Shown here piece by piece: positions 7,410 through 16,187 of a stretch of 64,000 nt of DNA (the first letter of the stretch is position 1; every line of letters starts with the position of its first letter). The translations under genes were made by a program, and so were the position numbers. The notes under the pieces were generated by a model that was given only the letters and a program-made list of their open reading frames with translations, was not told the origin of the DNA and did not search any database. The stretch spans positions 186,001 to 250,000 of the forward strand of contig NZ_JABBPC010000012.1 of NCBI RefSeq assembly GCF_012927485.1. Reading direction: 5' to 3'. This DNA is from Polaromonas sp. (GTDB lineage: Bacteria > Pseudomonadota > Gammaproteobacteria > Burkholderiales > Burkholderiaceae_C).

Positions 7410-8309
7410 CTAACCCAGACTTTCGCGCAACCAGTCAGAAAACGCCGCGCATTCCCATCGGTCCATAGTGCCGGTACGCCAGCACAGGTAGTGCGCGTGC
7501 GGGCTGGGCGTGTTGGTTGCGAACACCTCGTTATTGCCCAAGCGCACCAGTGAGCCATTTTCCAGCCAGGGCGCGCCCAGCTTGAGGCGGACCAGGCCAA
7601 TGCCCATGCCGGCAGCAGCGGCATCGCACATCAGGCCGATGTCATTGAATTGGGAGCCGTCTACGGGCTCGGGCCAACTGAGATAGTGCGCGGAAAACCA
7701 AGTGCGCCAAGGTTCCAGCGGCGAGCGCAACAGACTTTCACCTTCAAGGTCTTCTGCTGTTTCGAAGGGGCCGTGCTCCCGTATATAGGCCGGTGAAGCC
7801 AGCGGCGCCACTTCGTCCTCGAGCAGGCAGACATGCTCAAGATCGGCATAGCGCCCGGTGCCGAAGCGGACTATGAGGTCGGTGTCCTCAGCCACCACAT
7901 CCAGCAGAGGAATCGACACCTGGAGAATCAGATCGATCTCGGGGTAAGCATCGGTGAACTGGCGCAAGCGTGGAATCAAAATCGAACGCGCAAAGGTGGG
8001 CGTAACCGCCAGCCGGAGTTTGCGTTTGCCAGGTGTGGCACTGTGTCCGGCGGTGCCGGGAAACTTCTGCAACGTGGCCAGTCCCTCGCGCACGTGAGCC
8101 AGGTATTCGCTGCCTTCGGTGGTCAATGAAAAATCAGCGCGACCAAACAGCTTGGTGCCGATGATTTGCTCAAGTTGCTTGACGCGGTGGCTCACCGCGC
8201 TAGGGGTGACGCAAAGCTCCTCCGCTGCCTGGGTTACGCTGCGTAGCCGCGCCAGCGCTTCAAACGTCAGCAGACATTGAATCGGGGGAATACGAGCTGC
8301 ACTGGCCAT
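7410..8309 (-). CDS. LysR-type regulator, GcvA-like
   Basis: 299 aa. The N-terminal winged helix (about 8-65) includes TFEALARLRSVTQAAEELCVTPSAVSHRVKQLE, close to GcvA, the glycine-cleavage activator. The remaining residues form the periplasmic-binding-like effector domain. The gene starts 3 bp after the purU stop, so it is co-transcribed with formyltetrahydrofolate deformylase. A role in glycine or one-carbon control is therefore plausible, although GcvA-like regulators also control unrelated targets. It converges on the DUF3422 gene. Confidence 0.82.
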   Translation of the reverse strand: MASAARIPPIQCLLTFEALARLRSVTQAAEELCVTPSAVSHRVKQLEQIIGTKLFGRADFSLTTEGSEYLAHVREGLATLQKFPGTAGHSATPGKRKLRLAVTPTFARSILIPRLRQFTDAYPEIDLILQVSIPLLDVVAEDTDLIVRFGTGRYADLEHVCLLEDEVAPLASPAYIREHGPFETAEDLEGESLLRSPLEPWRTWFSAHYLSWPEPVDGSQFNDIGLMCDAAAAGMGIGLVRLKLGAPWLENGSLVRLGNNEVFATNTPSPHAHYLCWRTGTMDRWECAAFSDWLRESLG

Positions 8310-8312
8310 GGC

Positions 8313-9161
8313 TTATTTGAAAATCACGGTTTTGTGACCGTTCAGCAGTACGCGATGCTCGCTGTGCCATTTCACGGCCCGCGCCAACACCTGACTTTCA
8401 GTGTCGCGGCCCATCGCCGTGAGATCTTCGACCGTCTTGCTGTGGTCAGCCCGTGCGACATCCTGCTCGATGATGGGGCCTTCATCCAGGTTGGCGGTCA
8501 CATAGTGGGCCGTCGCCCCGATCAGCTTCACGCCCCGGTCATGGGCCTGGTAGTAAGGCTTGGCCCCTTTGAAGCTAGGCAAGAAGGAGTGGTGAATATT
8601 GATCGCTCGACCCTCCAGTTTTTTGCACAGGTCGTTGGAGAGGATTTGCATGTAGCGCGCCAGCACTACCAACTCCGCGCCTTCGGATTCTATGATTTCC
8701 AACTGTCTCGCCTCAACCTGCGCCTTGGTGACGGCGGTGACTGGCAAATGATGAAAAGGGATGTTGTAACTCGCCGCGAGCTGATAGAACTCGCGATGGT
8801 TGGAAATAATCGCCCGGATTTCCAGCGGCAGCAAACCCGACTTGCAGCGAAACAGCAAGTCGTTTAGGCAATGGCCTTCCTTGCTAACCAGGATCACCGT
8901 GCGCATGGGCTGCGTAGTGTCGTGCAGCTTCCAGTCCATCTTGAAAGGCTCGGCAAAAATCTTCAGTTGACTCGATAGCGACTCGTGGGTCAGGTGGTCA
9001 CCAGCGAACTGTACGCGCATGAAAAACAGTCCCGTGCCGGTGTCGTTGTATTGCGCCGCCTCTTCAATGTTTCCTCCGTTCTCGAACAGAAAACCGGATA
9101 CCGCATGAACTATGCCCCTTTGGTCCGGGCAGGACAGGGTCAGGATATAAGCGTGATTCAT
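8313..9161 (-). CDS. purU: Formyltetrahydrofolate deformylase
   Basis: 282 aa, the usual family length. An N-terminal ACT domain (about 5-80, LSCPDQRGIVHAVSGFL) is followed by a formyltransferase-fold hydrolase domain. INIHHSFLPSFKGAKPY carries the catalytic His and the region around NLDEGPIIEQDV the family Asp and Gly residues. It hydrolyses 10-formyl-THF to formate and THF, balancing the one-carbon pool and supplying formate to PurT-type purine synthesis. Its downstream partner is a GcvA-like regulator; it is divergent from the aminotransferase at 9304. Confidence 0.93.
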   Translation of the reverse strand: MNHAYILTLSCPDQRGIVHAVSGFLFENGGNIEEAAQYNDTGTGLFFMRVQFAGDHLTHESLSSQLKIFAEPFKMDWKLHDTTQPMRTVILVSKEGHCLNDLLFRCKSGLLPLEIRAIISNHREFYQLAASYNIPFHHLPVTAVTKAQVEARQLEIIESEGAELVVLARYMQILSNDLCKKLEGRAINIHHSFLPSFKGAKPYYQAHDRGVKLIGATAHYVTANLDEGPIIEQDVARADHSKTVEDLTAMGRDTESQVLARAVKWHSEHRVLLNGHKTVIFK

Positions 9162-9303
9162 AAGGGATGAATTGTCGCAGGTGGTGCCCTCTGCGCCGCC
9201 CGAGGTCCATTTTTCAGGTGCGGTTGAGCAGCAAGAGTGCCAGAATGCAAGCTCAGTTCCTTACCTGTCTATTCAACACAACATTCCGACGCAGGAGACC
9301 GAC

Positions 9304-10644
9304 ATGGCCTACACAGAGTTCAATATGGAGCACCAGTGGCTGCCCTTCACGCCCAACCGCAGTTTTAAAAATGATCCGCGCATCTTCGTCGCGGCCGACG
9401 GGATGTATTTCACGACACACGATGGAAAGCAGGTGTTAGACGGGATTTCCAGTCTGTGGTGTGTGGCCGCCGGTCATAACCGCAAGCCGATCAACGAAGC
9501 CATCAAGAAGCAGCTCGACACGCTGGACTACGCAACCGCGTTTCAAGCCAGTAACGACCAGGCTTTCAAGGCGGCAGAGATGATTGCGGAGATGGCGCCC
9601 GGTGACTTGAACAAGGTGCTGTTTTGCAATTCTGGCTCGGAGGCGGCCGACACCTCGCTGAAAGTCGCGCTGGCCTACCACCGCGCCCGTGGCGAGGGCC
9701 ACCGCAATGTATTCATCGGCAGGGAGAAGGGCTATCACGGCGTGGGATTTGGCGGCATGAGCGTGGGGGGCATTCCGTCCAACCGCAAAGTTTATGGCGC
9801 GGCATTATTACCGCGCGTGGATCATCTGCGCTTTATTCATGACCCGGTGAATCACGCCTACATCAACGGCGTTGAGCCCGAGTGGCAAGAAGATCTCTTG
9901 CTGGAGCTGGAAAATCGCATTTTGCCGCTGCATGACCCGAGCAACGTGGCCGCGGTGATCGTGGAACCGGTGTCGGGCAGTGCCGGCTGGTACCTGCCGC
10001 CCAAGGGCTATCTAAAACGATTGCGTGAAATCTGCGACAAGCATGGCATCCTGCTAATTTTTGATGAAGTGATCACCGGTTTTGGCCGTATGGGAAGCAA
10101 CTTTGCCGCCGACTATTACGGTGTGGTGCCGGACATGCTGAACTTTGCCAAATGCGTGACCAATGGCGTGATTCCGCTGGGCGGCGTGATCTGCTCTGAC
10201 CGCATTTACGACACCATGATGAAAGCCAACGCTGACAGCCCTGAGTATGCCGTGGAGTTTTTTCATGGGTACACGTATTCAGGCCATCCGGTAGCCTGCG
10301 CGGCTGCCATTGCCACCCTCAATCTGTTCAAGCAAGACAAGCTGTTTGAACGCGCGGGGACGATGGGAAAAGTGCTTGGCGATGCCATGCACAGCAGCTT
10401 CAAGGGCCTGCCCAATGTGATTGGTATTCGCAGCCTCGGGCTGGCGGGCGCAGTAGAACTCTCGTCGGTTGCGGGTGCACCGGGCAAGCGCGCTTACGAT
10501 ATTTTTATGGACTGCTTTCACCACGGCGTACTGGTACGCCCCGCCGGCGAAAACATTGTGATCTGCCCGCCGTACATCGTGGAGAAAGAGCACATCGAGC
10601 GCATCGTCAACGTGGTGGCCGACTCTATCCGCAAAAACGTCTGA
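9304..10644 (+). CDS. Class III omega-amino acid:pyruvate aminotransferase
   Basis: 446 aa from the ATG at 9304, which has AGGAGA at 9293-9298; a longer frame from 9172 lacks a good start. Class III PLP features: CNSGSEAADT for phosphate binding, D254 in LIFDEVITGFGRM, and the Schiff-base lysine K283 in NFAKCVTNG. Size and the N-terminal HQWLPFTPNRSFKNDPRI resemble beta-alanine:pyruvate (omega-amino acid) transaminase, which moves an amino group from beta-alanine or similar amines to pyruvate. Substrate cannot be fixed from sequence. It stands alone, converging on the ChaN-like gene. Confidence 0.88.
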   Translation: MAYTEFNMEHQWLPFTPNRSFKNDPRIFVAADGMYFTTHDGKQVLDGISSLWCVAAGHNRKPINEAIKKQLDTLDYATAFQASNDQAFKAAEMIAEMAPGDLNKVLFCNSGSEAADTSLKVALAYHRARGEGHRNVFIGREKGYHGVGFGGMSVGGIPSNRKVYGAALLPRVDHLRFIHDPVNHAYINGVEPEWQEDLLLELENRILPLHDPSNVAAVIVEPVSGSAGWYLPPKGYLKRLREICDKHGILLIFDEVITGFGRMGSNFAADYYGVVPDMLNFAKCVTNGVIPLGGVICSDRIYDTMMKANADSPEYAVEFFHGYTYSGHPVACAAAIATLNLFKQDKLFERAGTMGKVLGDAMHSSFKGLPNVIGIRSLGLAGAVELSSVAGAPGKRAYDIFMDCFHHGVLVRPAGENIVICPPYIVEKEHIERIVNVVADSIRKNV

Positions 10645-10745
10645 ATTTCACGGCGGGCAACTCTCCGCGCTGCAGTGGGTGGGAATTTCCGGCTATGCTG
10701 CATTTCCCCCGCGTACCCGTTAAACAGGCACCCGCTACTGCCCTA

Positions 10746-11648
10746 TCAAGGTCTGGTTGGAACCGAAGCGCTGGGCTTCAGTTGCTCTTCCAGGTCGGCG
10801 CAGTAGTCAACTTCCGGCAGTGCGGGCGTGGGCCAAATGCTGTCAAAAGCATCCGCCTTCTCGCTGTCCGGCGCATCGCCTGCGCGAAGGCGAACGGCCT
10901 TGACTTTAAGGTCCGCAGGCAAGTGCTGTGGTACCCCTAAAAAGCGATCAACATGGCCACTGCCCGCGAGCAACACCACCACTTTGCCAGGCAGGACCGC
11001 CTGACTGAGCGTATTGGCCATGGTGATATCTTTGGCAATCTGGATACGCGTCATCGGCGTGATTTGACTTTCTGGCAGAAGGTTGCAATGACCGATGCGA
11101 ACGCCTTGTTGTTGCGCTTTCAGGGCCGGGCCCGGCAATTGAACGTCGAGCTTGCTATCCCCCATGCTGTCCTGCATTTGTGCACGCGGCAAGTTGGCAC
11201 CCACTACTGGTACGCCTGCGCGCACGGCAGTCATCACGGCCGGGCTATAGGCGGTCCAGGGCCAACTCTTGTTGTCCCACTTTAGCGCGTGGCGGGTTTG
11301 CTCCTCACTTGAGCTGGGTTTGAGCGCGGCGGTGCTCACCCCGCTATCGGCCATTTCAAGCGCCACTGCAGCCAGTAAGCCGCGCGCCGCGAGCAGCGTT
11401 ATAACCCGCGCCTCTATCTTGTGGTGTTCGGCAGCGTCGTGCTGTTCGCCGATGAGAAGCACATCGGCAGGCAGCAGTGCATCCACTTTTGCGGCGGTGG
11501 CTTCAGCGGCACTGCCGCTGGGCTGCTGAACGATGGGCGCTTCGGGTCGACCGGCGCAGCCGGCCGCAATCGCCAACGAGGCCGCGCCAAGAAGCGAGAC
11601 GATGGCGCGTGAGGAGGCATAGCGGGAGAGAGGTATGAAGTGAGGCAT
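10746..11648 (-). CDS. ChaN-like haem-binding lipoprotein family protein
   Basis: 300 aa. A signal peptide ends in a lipobox-like AIAAGC (Cys about residue 31), so it is probably a lipoprotein. The ChaN/DUF399 domain follows, with LLIGEQHDAAEHHKIEARVI near 64-83 and a C-terminal VVLLAGSGHVDRFLGVPQHL segment. Campylobacter ChaN binds haem and is iron-regulated; the related fold also occurs in EreA/ToxA-like proteins. No haem transport genes are adjacent, so the role here is uncertain. Confidence 0.78.
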   Translation of the reverse strand: MPHFIPLSRYASSRAIVSLLGAASLAIAAGCAGRPEAPIVQQPSGSAAEATAAKVDALLPADVLLIGEQHDAAEHHKIEARVITLLAARGLLAAVALEMADSGVSTAALKPSSSEEQTRHALKWDNKSWPWTAYSPAVMTAVRAGVPVVGANLPRAQMQDSMGDSKLDVQLPGPALKAQQQGVRIGHCNLLPESQITPMTRIQIAKDITMANTLSQAVLPGKVVVLLAGSGHVDRFLGVPQHLPADLKVKAVRLRAGDAPDSEKADAFDSIWPTPALPEVDYCADLEEQLKPSASVPTRP

Positions 11649-11764
11649 CGGAGAATACTAATGCTTTCAGCCCGACTTGGGCTTTCACGCTGACCGCTGG
11701 GGCCAACAATACCGCCGTCGCTCCGAACGGACTGCGCTGGAGCGGGCGGCCTGGATCCGTAACT

Positions 11765-12046
11765 TCAGTGCAGGGAAATCGGCGTATTGGCCAGACCGCT
11801 GTAACCTTCCAGTGTGTTTTCAATCTCTTCCTGGGTCGGTGTGTTTTGTGCCCAGGCACTCAGGTGCTCCTGAAACATTTCCGCCCATGAACCATCCAGG
11901 TACACCTCTTTATTGGAGCGTTTATCCACGATTTCAAACCCGTGGCGAGCCAGTACGGGAACGGCGGGAGCGGGCGCAGATTCTTCAGGCGCGTTGGCGT
12001 GAATCTGAACCACCACAAAAGAGTCTGAGTCGTAAAGCATTTGCAT
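11765..12046 (-). CDS. DUF3567 family protein
   Basis: 93 aa. It starts MQMLYDSDSFVVVQI and contains GFEIVDKRSNKEVYLDGSWAEMFQEHL, the core of DUF3567, a small family restricted largely to Betaproteobacteria. No catalytic or binding motif is visible and no function is known to me. It lies 116 bp downstream of the chaN-like gene's start and 129 bp from the DUF3108 stop, all on the minus strand. Confidence 0.85.
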   Translation of the reverse strand: MQMLYDSDSFVVVQIHANAPEESAPAPAVPVLARHGFEIVDKRSNKEVYLDGSWAEMFQEHLSAWAQNTPTQEEIENTLEGYSGLANTPISLH

Positions 12047-12175
12047 TGTGAGATCCTTGGTAATCAGATAGCAACGATGGTGCCAAGTTCAAGAGGACAG
12101 AATAAACCGTATGCGCCATTAAACCGCCGAAGGGTCGCGCCGGGCAACTCTTTTGAAGGTGTGGCTAGCGTTTTG

Positions 12176-13318
12176 TCAAGATTTACCCACGGCGCTAAGC
12201 TGCTGGTCGACAAAATCGCCGTTGTGCTGGGTGATTTTGCTGCGCACGGGGAGGTACCCCAGGGAAGGCGCATACCAGATTTCAACTTTCTGGTCATATT
12301 CACGCCGCGGCTGCCTAGAGAGTTTGACCGTAGCGAGCTCACCGAAAGGCAGGTTTATTTTCTCCTCGGTTTCCACCAGAAAAGTCCAGCTGTCCGCATC
12401 GCGCGGCCCGACGGTGTACATCGTAATGGTGGAACCAACGGGAAAGCCGCCCGGGTTCCCCGCCAGCATGCCCGCCAGTTGGAAAAAAACACTGACCCGG
12501 TCTTGAGCCCCCTTTATCCACGCGGCGGATGGCGTATTGGCGCTGAAGGTGATCAAGCCTTTGTCACTCTCAAAATGAGCTGCGACCTCACTTTTGAACT
12601 TGTCAGAAAAGCGGGTTGGAGCCAAGCCTTCTGCAGTCACTTGGCCGTTGCTGGCCATGGTCCGCGCCCCTATGAACAAAGCGCTGACGGTCATTCGGGC
12701 GTCGTAACTGTTGCCCGCGTTGTGCCAGGCCAATTCGGCGTTGGCGTAGTAGTTCAATCCCTTTGCGCCGCCAGTCACCCGGTAGTCCAGCCTCGCGCTC
12801 GGGGGCAACGCCATGGCGGTCACGGGGGTTTGCTGCGGACCAATCGGCGGCGTTGCGGCGGCACTGGCGGCAGAAGCGGCAGCCAGTGCAATCGCAGCGG
12901 CGGCCGAGGCAGCCGTGGCTTCCGTCGGCCCGCCGTCAGTGACGGATGGGTCGGTGGGGTTGTCGGAAAGCAGAGGTTCTGGAACTTGCGGCGCCGCCAA
13001 ATCAATCGCGGGTTGCGCCGGTAACGCTTGGGCTACGACCTCTTGCTCCTTAAGCGCAGCTTTTTTGACCTGCTTGGCCGCCGGTTTTTCCAGCGGGGGG
13101 GCTTGGGTCGATGTTGAGGACGGTGGCGGCTCAATGCGGCGCGTCGTAAAAGCCTGGGCGCGTCGCGAGGAAGCATCCAGTTCCGGGCCAAAACGCTTTG
13201 GCGTGGTTTCTAACACCAGCGTATGGGCTGCGAGCACCACAATCACCAGCACCCCGAGCGCGCGCCGGGAAGGGCCTGCGTTCGGACGATCCGGGTGCTT
13301 TGTCGACAACGTGCTCAT
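12176..13318 (-). CDS. DUF3108 domain protein with membrane anchor
   Basis: 380 aa. One N-terminal membrane segment (about 20-38) is followed by a long low-complexity Pro/Ala/Lys/Glu linker (about 60-165, with an alanine-rich run), then the DUF3108 beta-rich domain (about 170-375). That domain contains LDYRVTGGAKGLNYYANAEL and VEIWYAPSLGYLPVRSKI. The layout suggests a periplasmic domain carried on a flexible tether, as in TonB-like linkers. DUF3108 resembles lipoprotein-carrier-like beta folds; the role is unproven. Confidence 0.85.
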   Translation of the reverse strand: MSTLSTKHPDRPNAGPSRRALGVLVIVVLAAHTLVLETTPKRFGPELDASSRRAQAFTTRRIEPPPSSTSTQAPPLEKPAAKQVKKAALKEQEVVAQALPAQPAIDLAAPQVPEPLLSDNPTDPSVTDGGPTEATAASAAAAIALAAASAASAAATPPIGPQQTPVTAMALPPSARLDYRVTGGAKGLNYYANAELAWHNAGNSYDARMTVSALFIGARTMASNGQVTAEGLAPTRFSDKFKSEVAAHFESDKGLITFSANTPSAAWIKGAQDRVSVFFQLAGMLAGNPGGFPVGSTITMYTVGPRDADSWTFLVETEEKINLPFGELATVKLSRQPRREYDQKVEIWYAPSLGYLPVRSKITQHNGDFVDQQLSAVGKS

Positions 13319-13642
13319 GCCTCTGTGAATCCCAAACCTATAGAAAGTTGCCAGGCTGCGGTTGCCAGAAGTGGCCCGAGGCGAGGTGGATTTGATCTTG
13401 CTTCCATGGAGAAAAATGAGGCTATAAAATTACTTTTCGGGTAAATCGGTTTCACTCAGTGTCGCTCTTGACTACGAGACAGGGCGTCCACTTGGTTCAA
13501 AAACTGAAAGTGTTCCTCGCTGCCCGGCGAATCTCCACGGCGATTGCGGGTGCGAAGGGCATGCGGGCCACCGCACAATTCAGGGTGTAATCGGGCGGAC
13601 AAACCCGAACAAACCCCTACAGCTACCGAATTCAGGAACTTG
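13319..13642. other. Divergent promoter region
   Basis: This 324-bp gap separates the divergent DUF3108 and FAH-family genes. It should hold both promoters. Short reading frames across it lack ribosome sites and family features. A CAGGAAC stretch near 13633 is the likely ribosome site for the ATG at 13643. Confidence 0.4.
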
Positions 13643-14662
13643 ATGAAACTCGCCACTTACAAAGACGGTTCACGCGACGGCCAGCTCGTCGTCGTGTCGC
13701 GCGATCTCTCCAGCGCTCATTATGCGACGGGCATTGCCAGCAAATTGCAGCAGGTGCTGGACGACTGGAACTTCATGTCGCCGCAATTGCAGGATTTGTA
13801 TGATGCGCTGAACACCGGCAAAGCGCGTCACGCTTTCCCGTTTGAACCAGCCCGCTGCATGGCCCCGCTGCCGCGTGCCTACCAATGGGCCGATGGTTCG
13901 GCCTTCATCAACCATGTGGAACTGGTGCGCAAGGCGCGACATGCGGAAGTGCCGGAAACGTTTTATACCGATCCCTTGATGTATCAGGGCGGCAGCGACG
14001 ACTTCATCGGACCTTGTGACGACGTGGTGGTTTCCAGCGAAGCATTCGGCATCGACTTCGAGGCCGAAGTCGCCGTGATCACGGCGGACGTCCCGATGGG
14101 GGCCACCTCCGAGCAAGCGATCGAGGGCATCCGGCTGTTGATGCTGGTAAATGACGTGTCCTTGCGCAACCTGATTCTCGGCGAACTGGCCAAGGGATTT
14201 GGCTTTTTGCAAAGCAAACCGGCCACCGCTTTTAGCCCCGTCGCCATCACGCTGGATGAAGTGGGTGAAGCTTGGAGCCAGGGCCGCCTGCACCTCACGC
14301 TGCAGAGCACCTGGAACGGTCGCAAGGTCGGCATGTGCGATGCGGGCTCCGAGATGACATTTCACTTTGGTCAGCTAATTGGCCATATTTGCAAAACCCG
14401 CAATGTGCGCGCTGGCAGCATTGTGGGCTCAGGCACCGTGAGCAATAAGGACTGGAGCCGTGGCTACAGCTGCATCGCCGAGAAGCGGGCGATTGAAACG
14501 ATTGAAAATGGCAAACCCAAAACTGAGTTCATGAAATTTGGCGACACCATCCGCATTGAAGTAAAGGGCAAAGACGGGCAGTCGGTGTTCGGCGCCATTG
14601 ACCAGAAAGTTGTCGCTGGCCAGCGCAATCTCGAAGCCCCCCAGGGGGCGCATGGCGCTTAG
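13643..14662 (+). CDS. Fumarylacetoacetate hydrolase family protein
   Basis: 339 aa from the ATG at 13643; the upstream in-frame extension is not conserved-looking. The FAH fold includes FGIDFEAEVAVITADVPMG (metal-binding acidic residues), VNDVSLRNL and GSIVGSGTVSNKD. The N-terminal MKLATYKDGSRDGQLVVVSRDL matches bacterial FAA-hydrolase-like proteins of about 330 aa. These hydrolyse C-C bonds in acylpyruvates or aromatic-degradation products. No aromatic pathway genes adjoin, so the substrate is open. The stop overlaps the convergent marC stop by 4 bp. Confidence 0.87.
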   Translation: MKLATYKDGSRDGQLVVVSRDLSSAHYATGIASKLQQVLDDWNFMSPQLQDLYDALNTGKARHAFPFEPARCMAPLPRAYQWADGSAFINHVELVRKARHAEVPETFYTDPLMYQGGSDDFIGPCDDVVVSSEAFGIDFEAEVAVITADVPMGATSEQAIEGIRLLMLVNDVSLRNLILGELAKGFGFLQSKPATAFSPVAITLDEVGEAWSQGRLHLTLQSTWNGRKVGMCDAGSEMTFHFGQLIGHICKTRNVRAGSIVGSGTVSNKDWSRGYSCIAEKRAIETIENGKPKTEFMKFGDTIRIEVKGKDGQSVFGAIDQKVVAGQRNLEAPQGAHGA

Positions 14663-15264
14663 GGAGCGTTTCCGATCTGGGTCACAAAAAGCCGTATGCC
14701 GCGCAGCAGCATCTCGACCGAGATAGCCACCAGAATCAGGCCCATCAGCCGTTCAAAGGCCATCATGACCCGGTCCCCCGCTACCCGCTGAATCCGCTCC
14801 GACAGCACCAGTACCACGGCGCAGACCGCCATGGTGACGCACAGCGCCGCGACCCACTCTAGCCGCCGGGCCGGGGCCTGCGAGACCAGCAGCATCACGG
14901 TGGCCAAGGCGGAGGGGCCTGCCAGTGCAGGGATGGCCAGCGGCACGATCAGTGGCTCACCCTGTAGCGGCGCAGCGTCGGGTTGTGCCGATGGAAAAAT
15001 CATCCGCAGTGCGATCAGGAACATCACTACCGCGCCTGCGATCTGAAGCGACAGATCACTCAGGTTCATCAGGTGCAAAAACCCATCGCCGACAAACATA
15101 AAAGCCAACAACAGCAAAAAGGCAATCAGCACTTCCCGAAGGATGACCCGAATGCGCCTCTCGGGCGCGACGCCGCGCAGAGCGCTTACAAAAATTGGGA
15201 TGTTGCCAAACGGGTCAGTGATCAGCAGCAATAGAACAGTAGCCGACGCAAAGGTGTAAGCCAT
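14659..15264 (-). CDS. MarC family integral membrane protein
   Basis: 201 aa with six predicted membrane segments. The start YTFASATVLLLLITDPFGNIPIF is diagnostic of MarC/YhgN/YchE; LAIPALAGPSALATVMLL is the second family motif. The family was once linked to multiple antibiotic resistance but this was not upheld in E. coli; the transported substrate is unknown. It lies 29 bp downstream of the VOC gene on the same strand. Confidence 0.88.
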   Translation of the reverse strand: MAYTFASATVLLLLITDPFGNIPIFVSALRGVAPERRIRVILREVLIAFLLLLAFMFVGDGFLHLMNLSDLSLQIAGAVVMFLIALRMIFPSAQPDAAPLQGEPLIVPLAIPALAGPSALATVMLLVSQAPARRLEWVAALCVTMAVCAVVLVLSERIQRVAGDRVMMAFERLMGLILVAISVEMLLRGIRLFVTQIGNAP

Positions 15265-15293
15265 GTAATTAAGCGCTCTTCAAAACCATGGAA

Positions 15294-15707
15294 TCAGACG
15301 GCATAGAGTGCGTCAAGAGATCTGAACCCCTTGATTTCGATCGGATTGCCAAACGGGTCGCAGAAAAACATGGTCCATTGTTCGCCCGGTTCCCCCTTAA
15401 AACGTATCTGCGGCGCAAACACGAACTCGATCTTGGCCGCCTGAAGACGCTCTGCCAGAGCCTGCCAGTCTGGCAGCGCCAGCACCACTCCGAAATGCGG
15501 CATCGGCACCAAATGCTGGCCCACCTGGCCGGTAAGTTCCGTCTTGAAGGGCGCCCCCAGGTGCAGCGAGATTTGGTGGCTGAAGAAATCGAAGTCGACC
15601 CACGTGTCGCTGCTGCGTCCTTCGCGGCATCCCAGCACATTGCCGTAGAAGCGCCGCGCGGCATCCAGGTTGGTGACATGGAAAGCGAAATGAAACAGGC
15701 TGTGCAT
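15294..15707 (-). CDS. VOC family (glyoxalase/dioxygenase-like) protein
   Basis: 137 aa. Two beta-alpha-beta-beta-beta modules are visible: FHFAFHVTNLDAARRFYGNVLGC at the start and MFFCDPFGNPIEIKGFRSLD at the end. H7 or H10 and the final Glu (IEIKG) are candidate metal ligands. It belongs to the vicinal-oxygen-chelate superfamily; whether it is an isomerase, dioxygenase or other enzyme cannot be read. It resembles compact glyoxalase-like proteins common in Burkholderiales. Confidence 0.83.
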   Translation of the reverse strand: MHSLFHFAFHVTNLDAARRFYGNVLGCREGRSSDTWVDFDFFSHQISLHLGAPFKTELTGQVGQHLVPMPHFGVVLALPDWQALAERLQAAKIEFVFAPQIRFKGEPGEQWTMFFCDPFGNPIEIKGFRSLDALYAV

Positions 15708-15768
15708 CCGGCAAAGGATAGCAGCCTGCCGGGGGACCGAGGTTGCGCCTCGGCAAAACCGAACCGGC

Positions 15769-16143
15769 TTAGTCCAAGGAAGGGTCGGCCGCCATTCCGT
15801 CGAATTTTTTAAAATATTTGCGTGCCAGCGCCACCAACTGGCCGTCGGTCGGGTGGTCCATCGTCACCGAGTCAACAAATGTTTGGGCAATGGCCGAATG
15901 ATGGATGCCGCACCAGTCGCGAAACTGGTTGCGCGCCAATCCTGGGCCTGCGAGCAGCACTTCGTGGGCGCCTGTTAGGGCACCGGCAATCTCGGCGAAA
16001 AACGCTGTAGTGTCCTCTGCCTTACCGTGGTGCTTGTGGTGACTGCGTGACTTGATCCGCTGGGCTTCCATGTGCTCGCGATCAAACATCGCCACATGGG
16101 CTTCGGAATGATCCATCCAGACGACGGTGTGGAAAGTGCTCAT
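15769..16143 (-). CDS. Translational machinery (baeRF-like) protein
   Basis: 124 aa from the ATG at 16143; an upstream in-frame extension runs into the dksA-like gene and lacks coding character. Family features: FHTVVWMDHSEAHVAMF at the N-terminus, a basic, His-rich HHKHHGKAEDTTAFF segment, and LLAGPGLARNQFRDW. Proteins of this kind are annotated as translational machinery or eRF1-like (baeRF). It lies 44 bp downstream of a DksA-like gene on the same strand, hinting at a stress role. No GGQ release motif is present. Confidence 0.75.
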   Translation of the reverse strand: MSTFHTVVWMDHSEAHVAMFDREHMEAQRIKSRSHHKHHGKAEDTTAFFAEIAGALTGAHEVLLAGPGLARNQFRDWCGIHHSAIAQTFVDSVTMDHPTDGQLVALARKYFKKFDGMAADPSLD

Positions 16144-16187
16144 ACGTGCCTTCGCAAAAGTTGTAGAGAAGAAGAAAAATAGAGGGC

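Noticed and set aside
12041-13024. 327-codon plus-strand frame opposite the DUF3108 gene
   Set aside because: It is antisense to a well-supported family member, begins without a ribosome site and has no recognisable domain; high GC gives many such frames.
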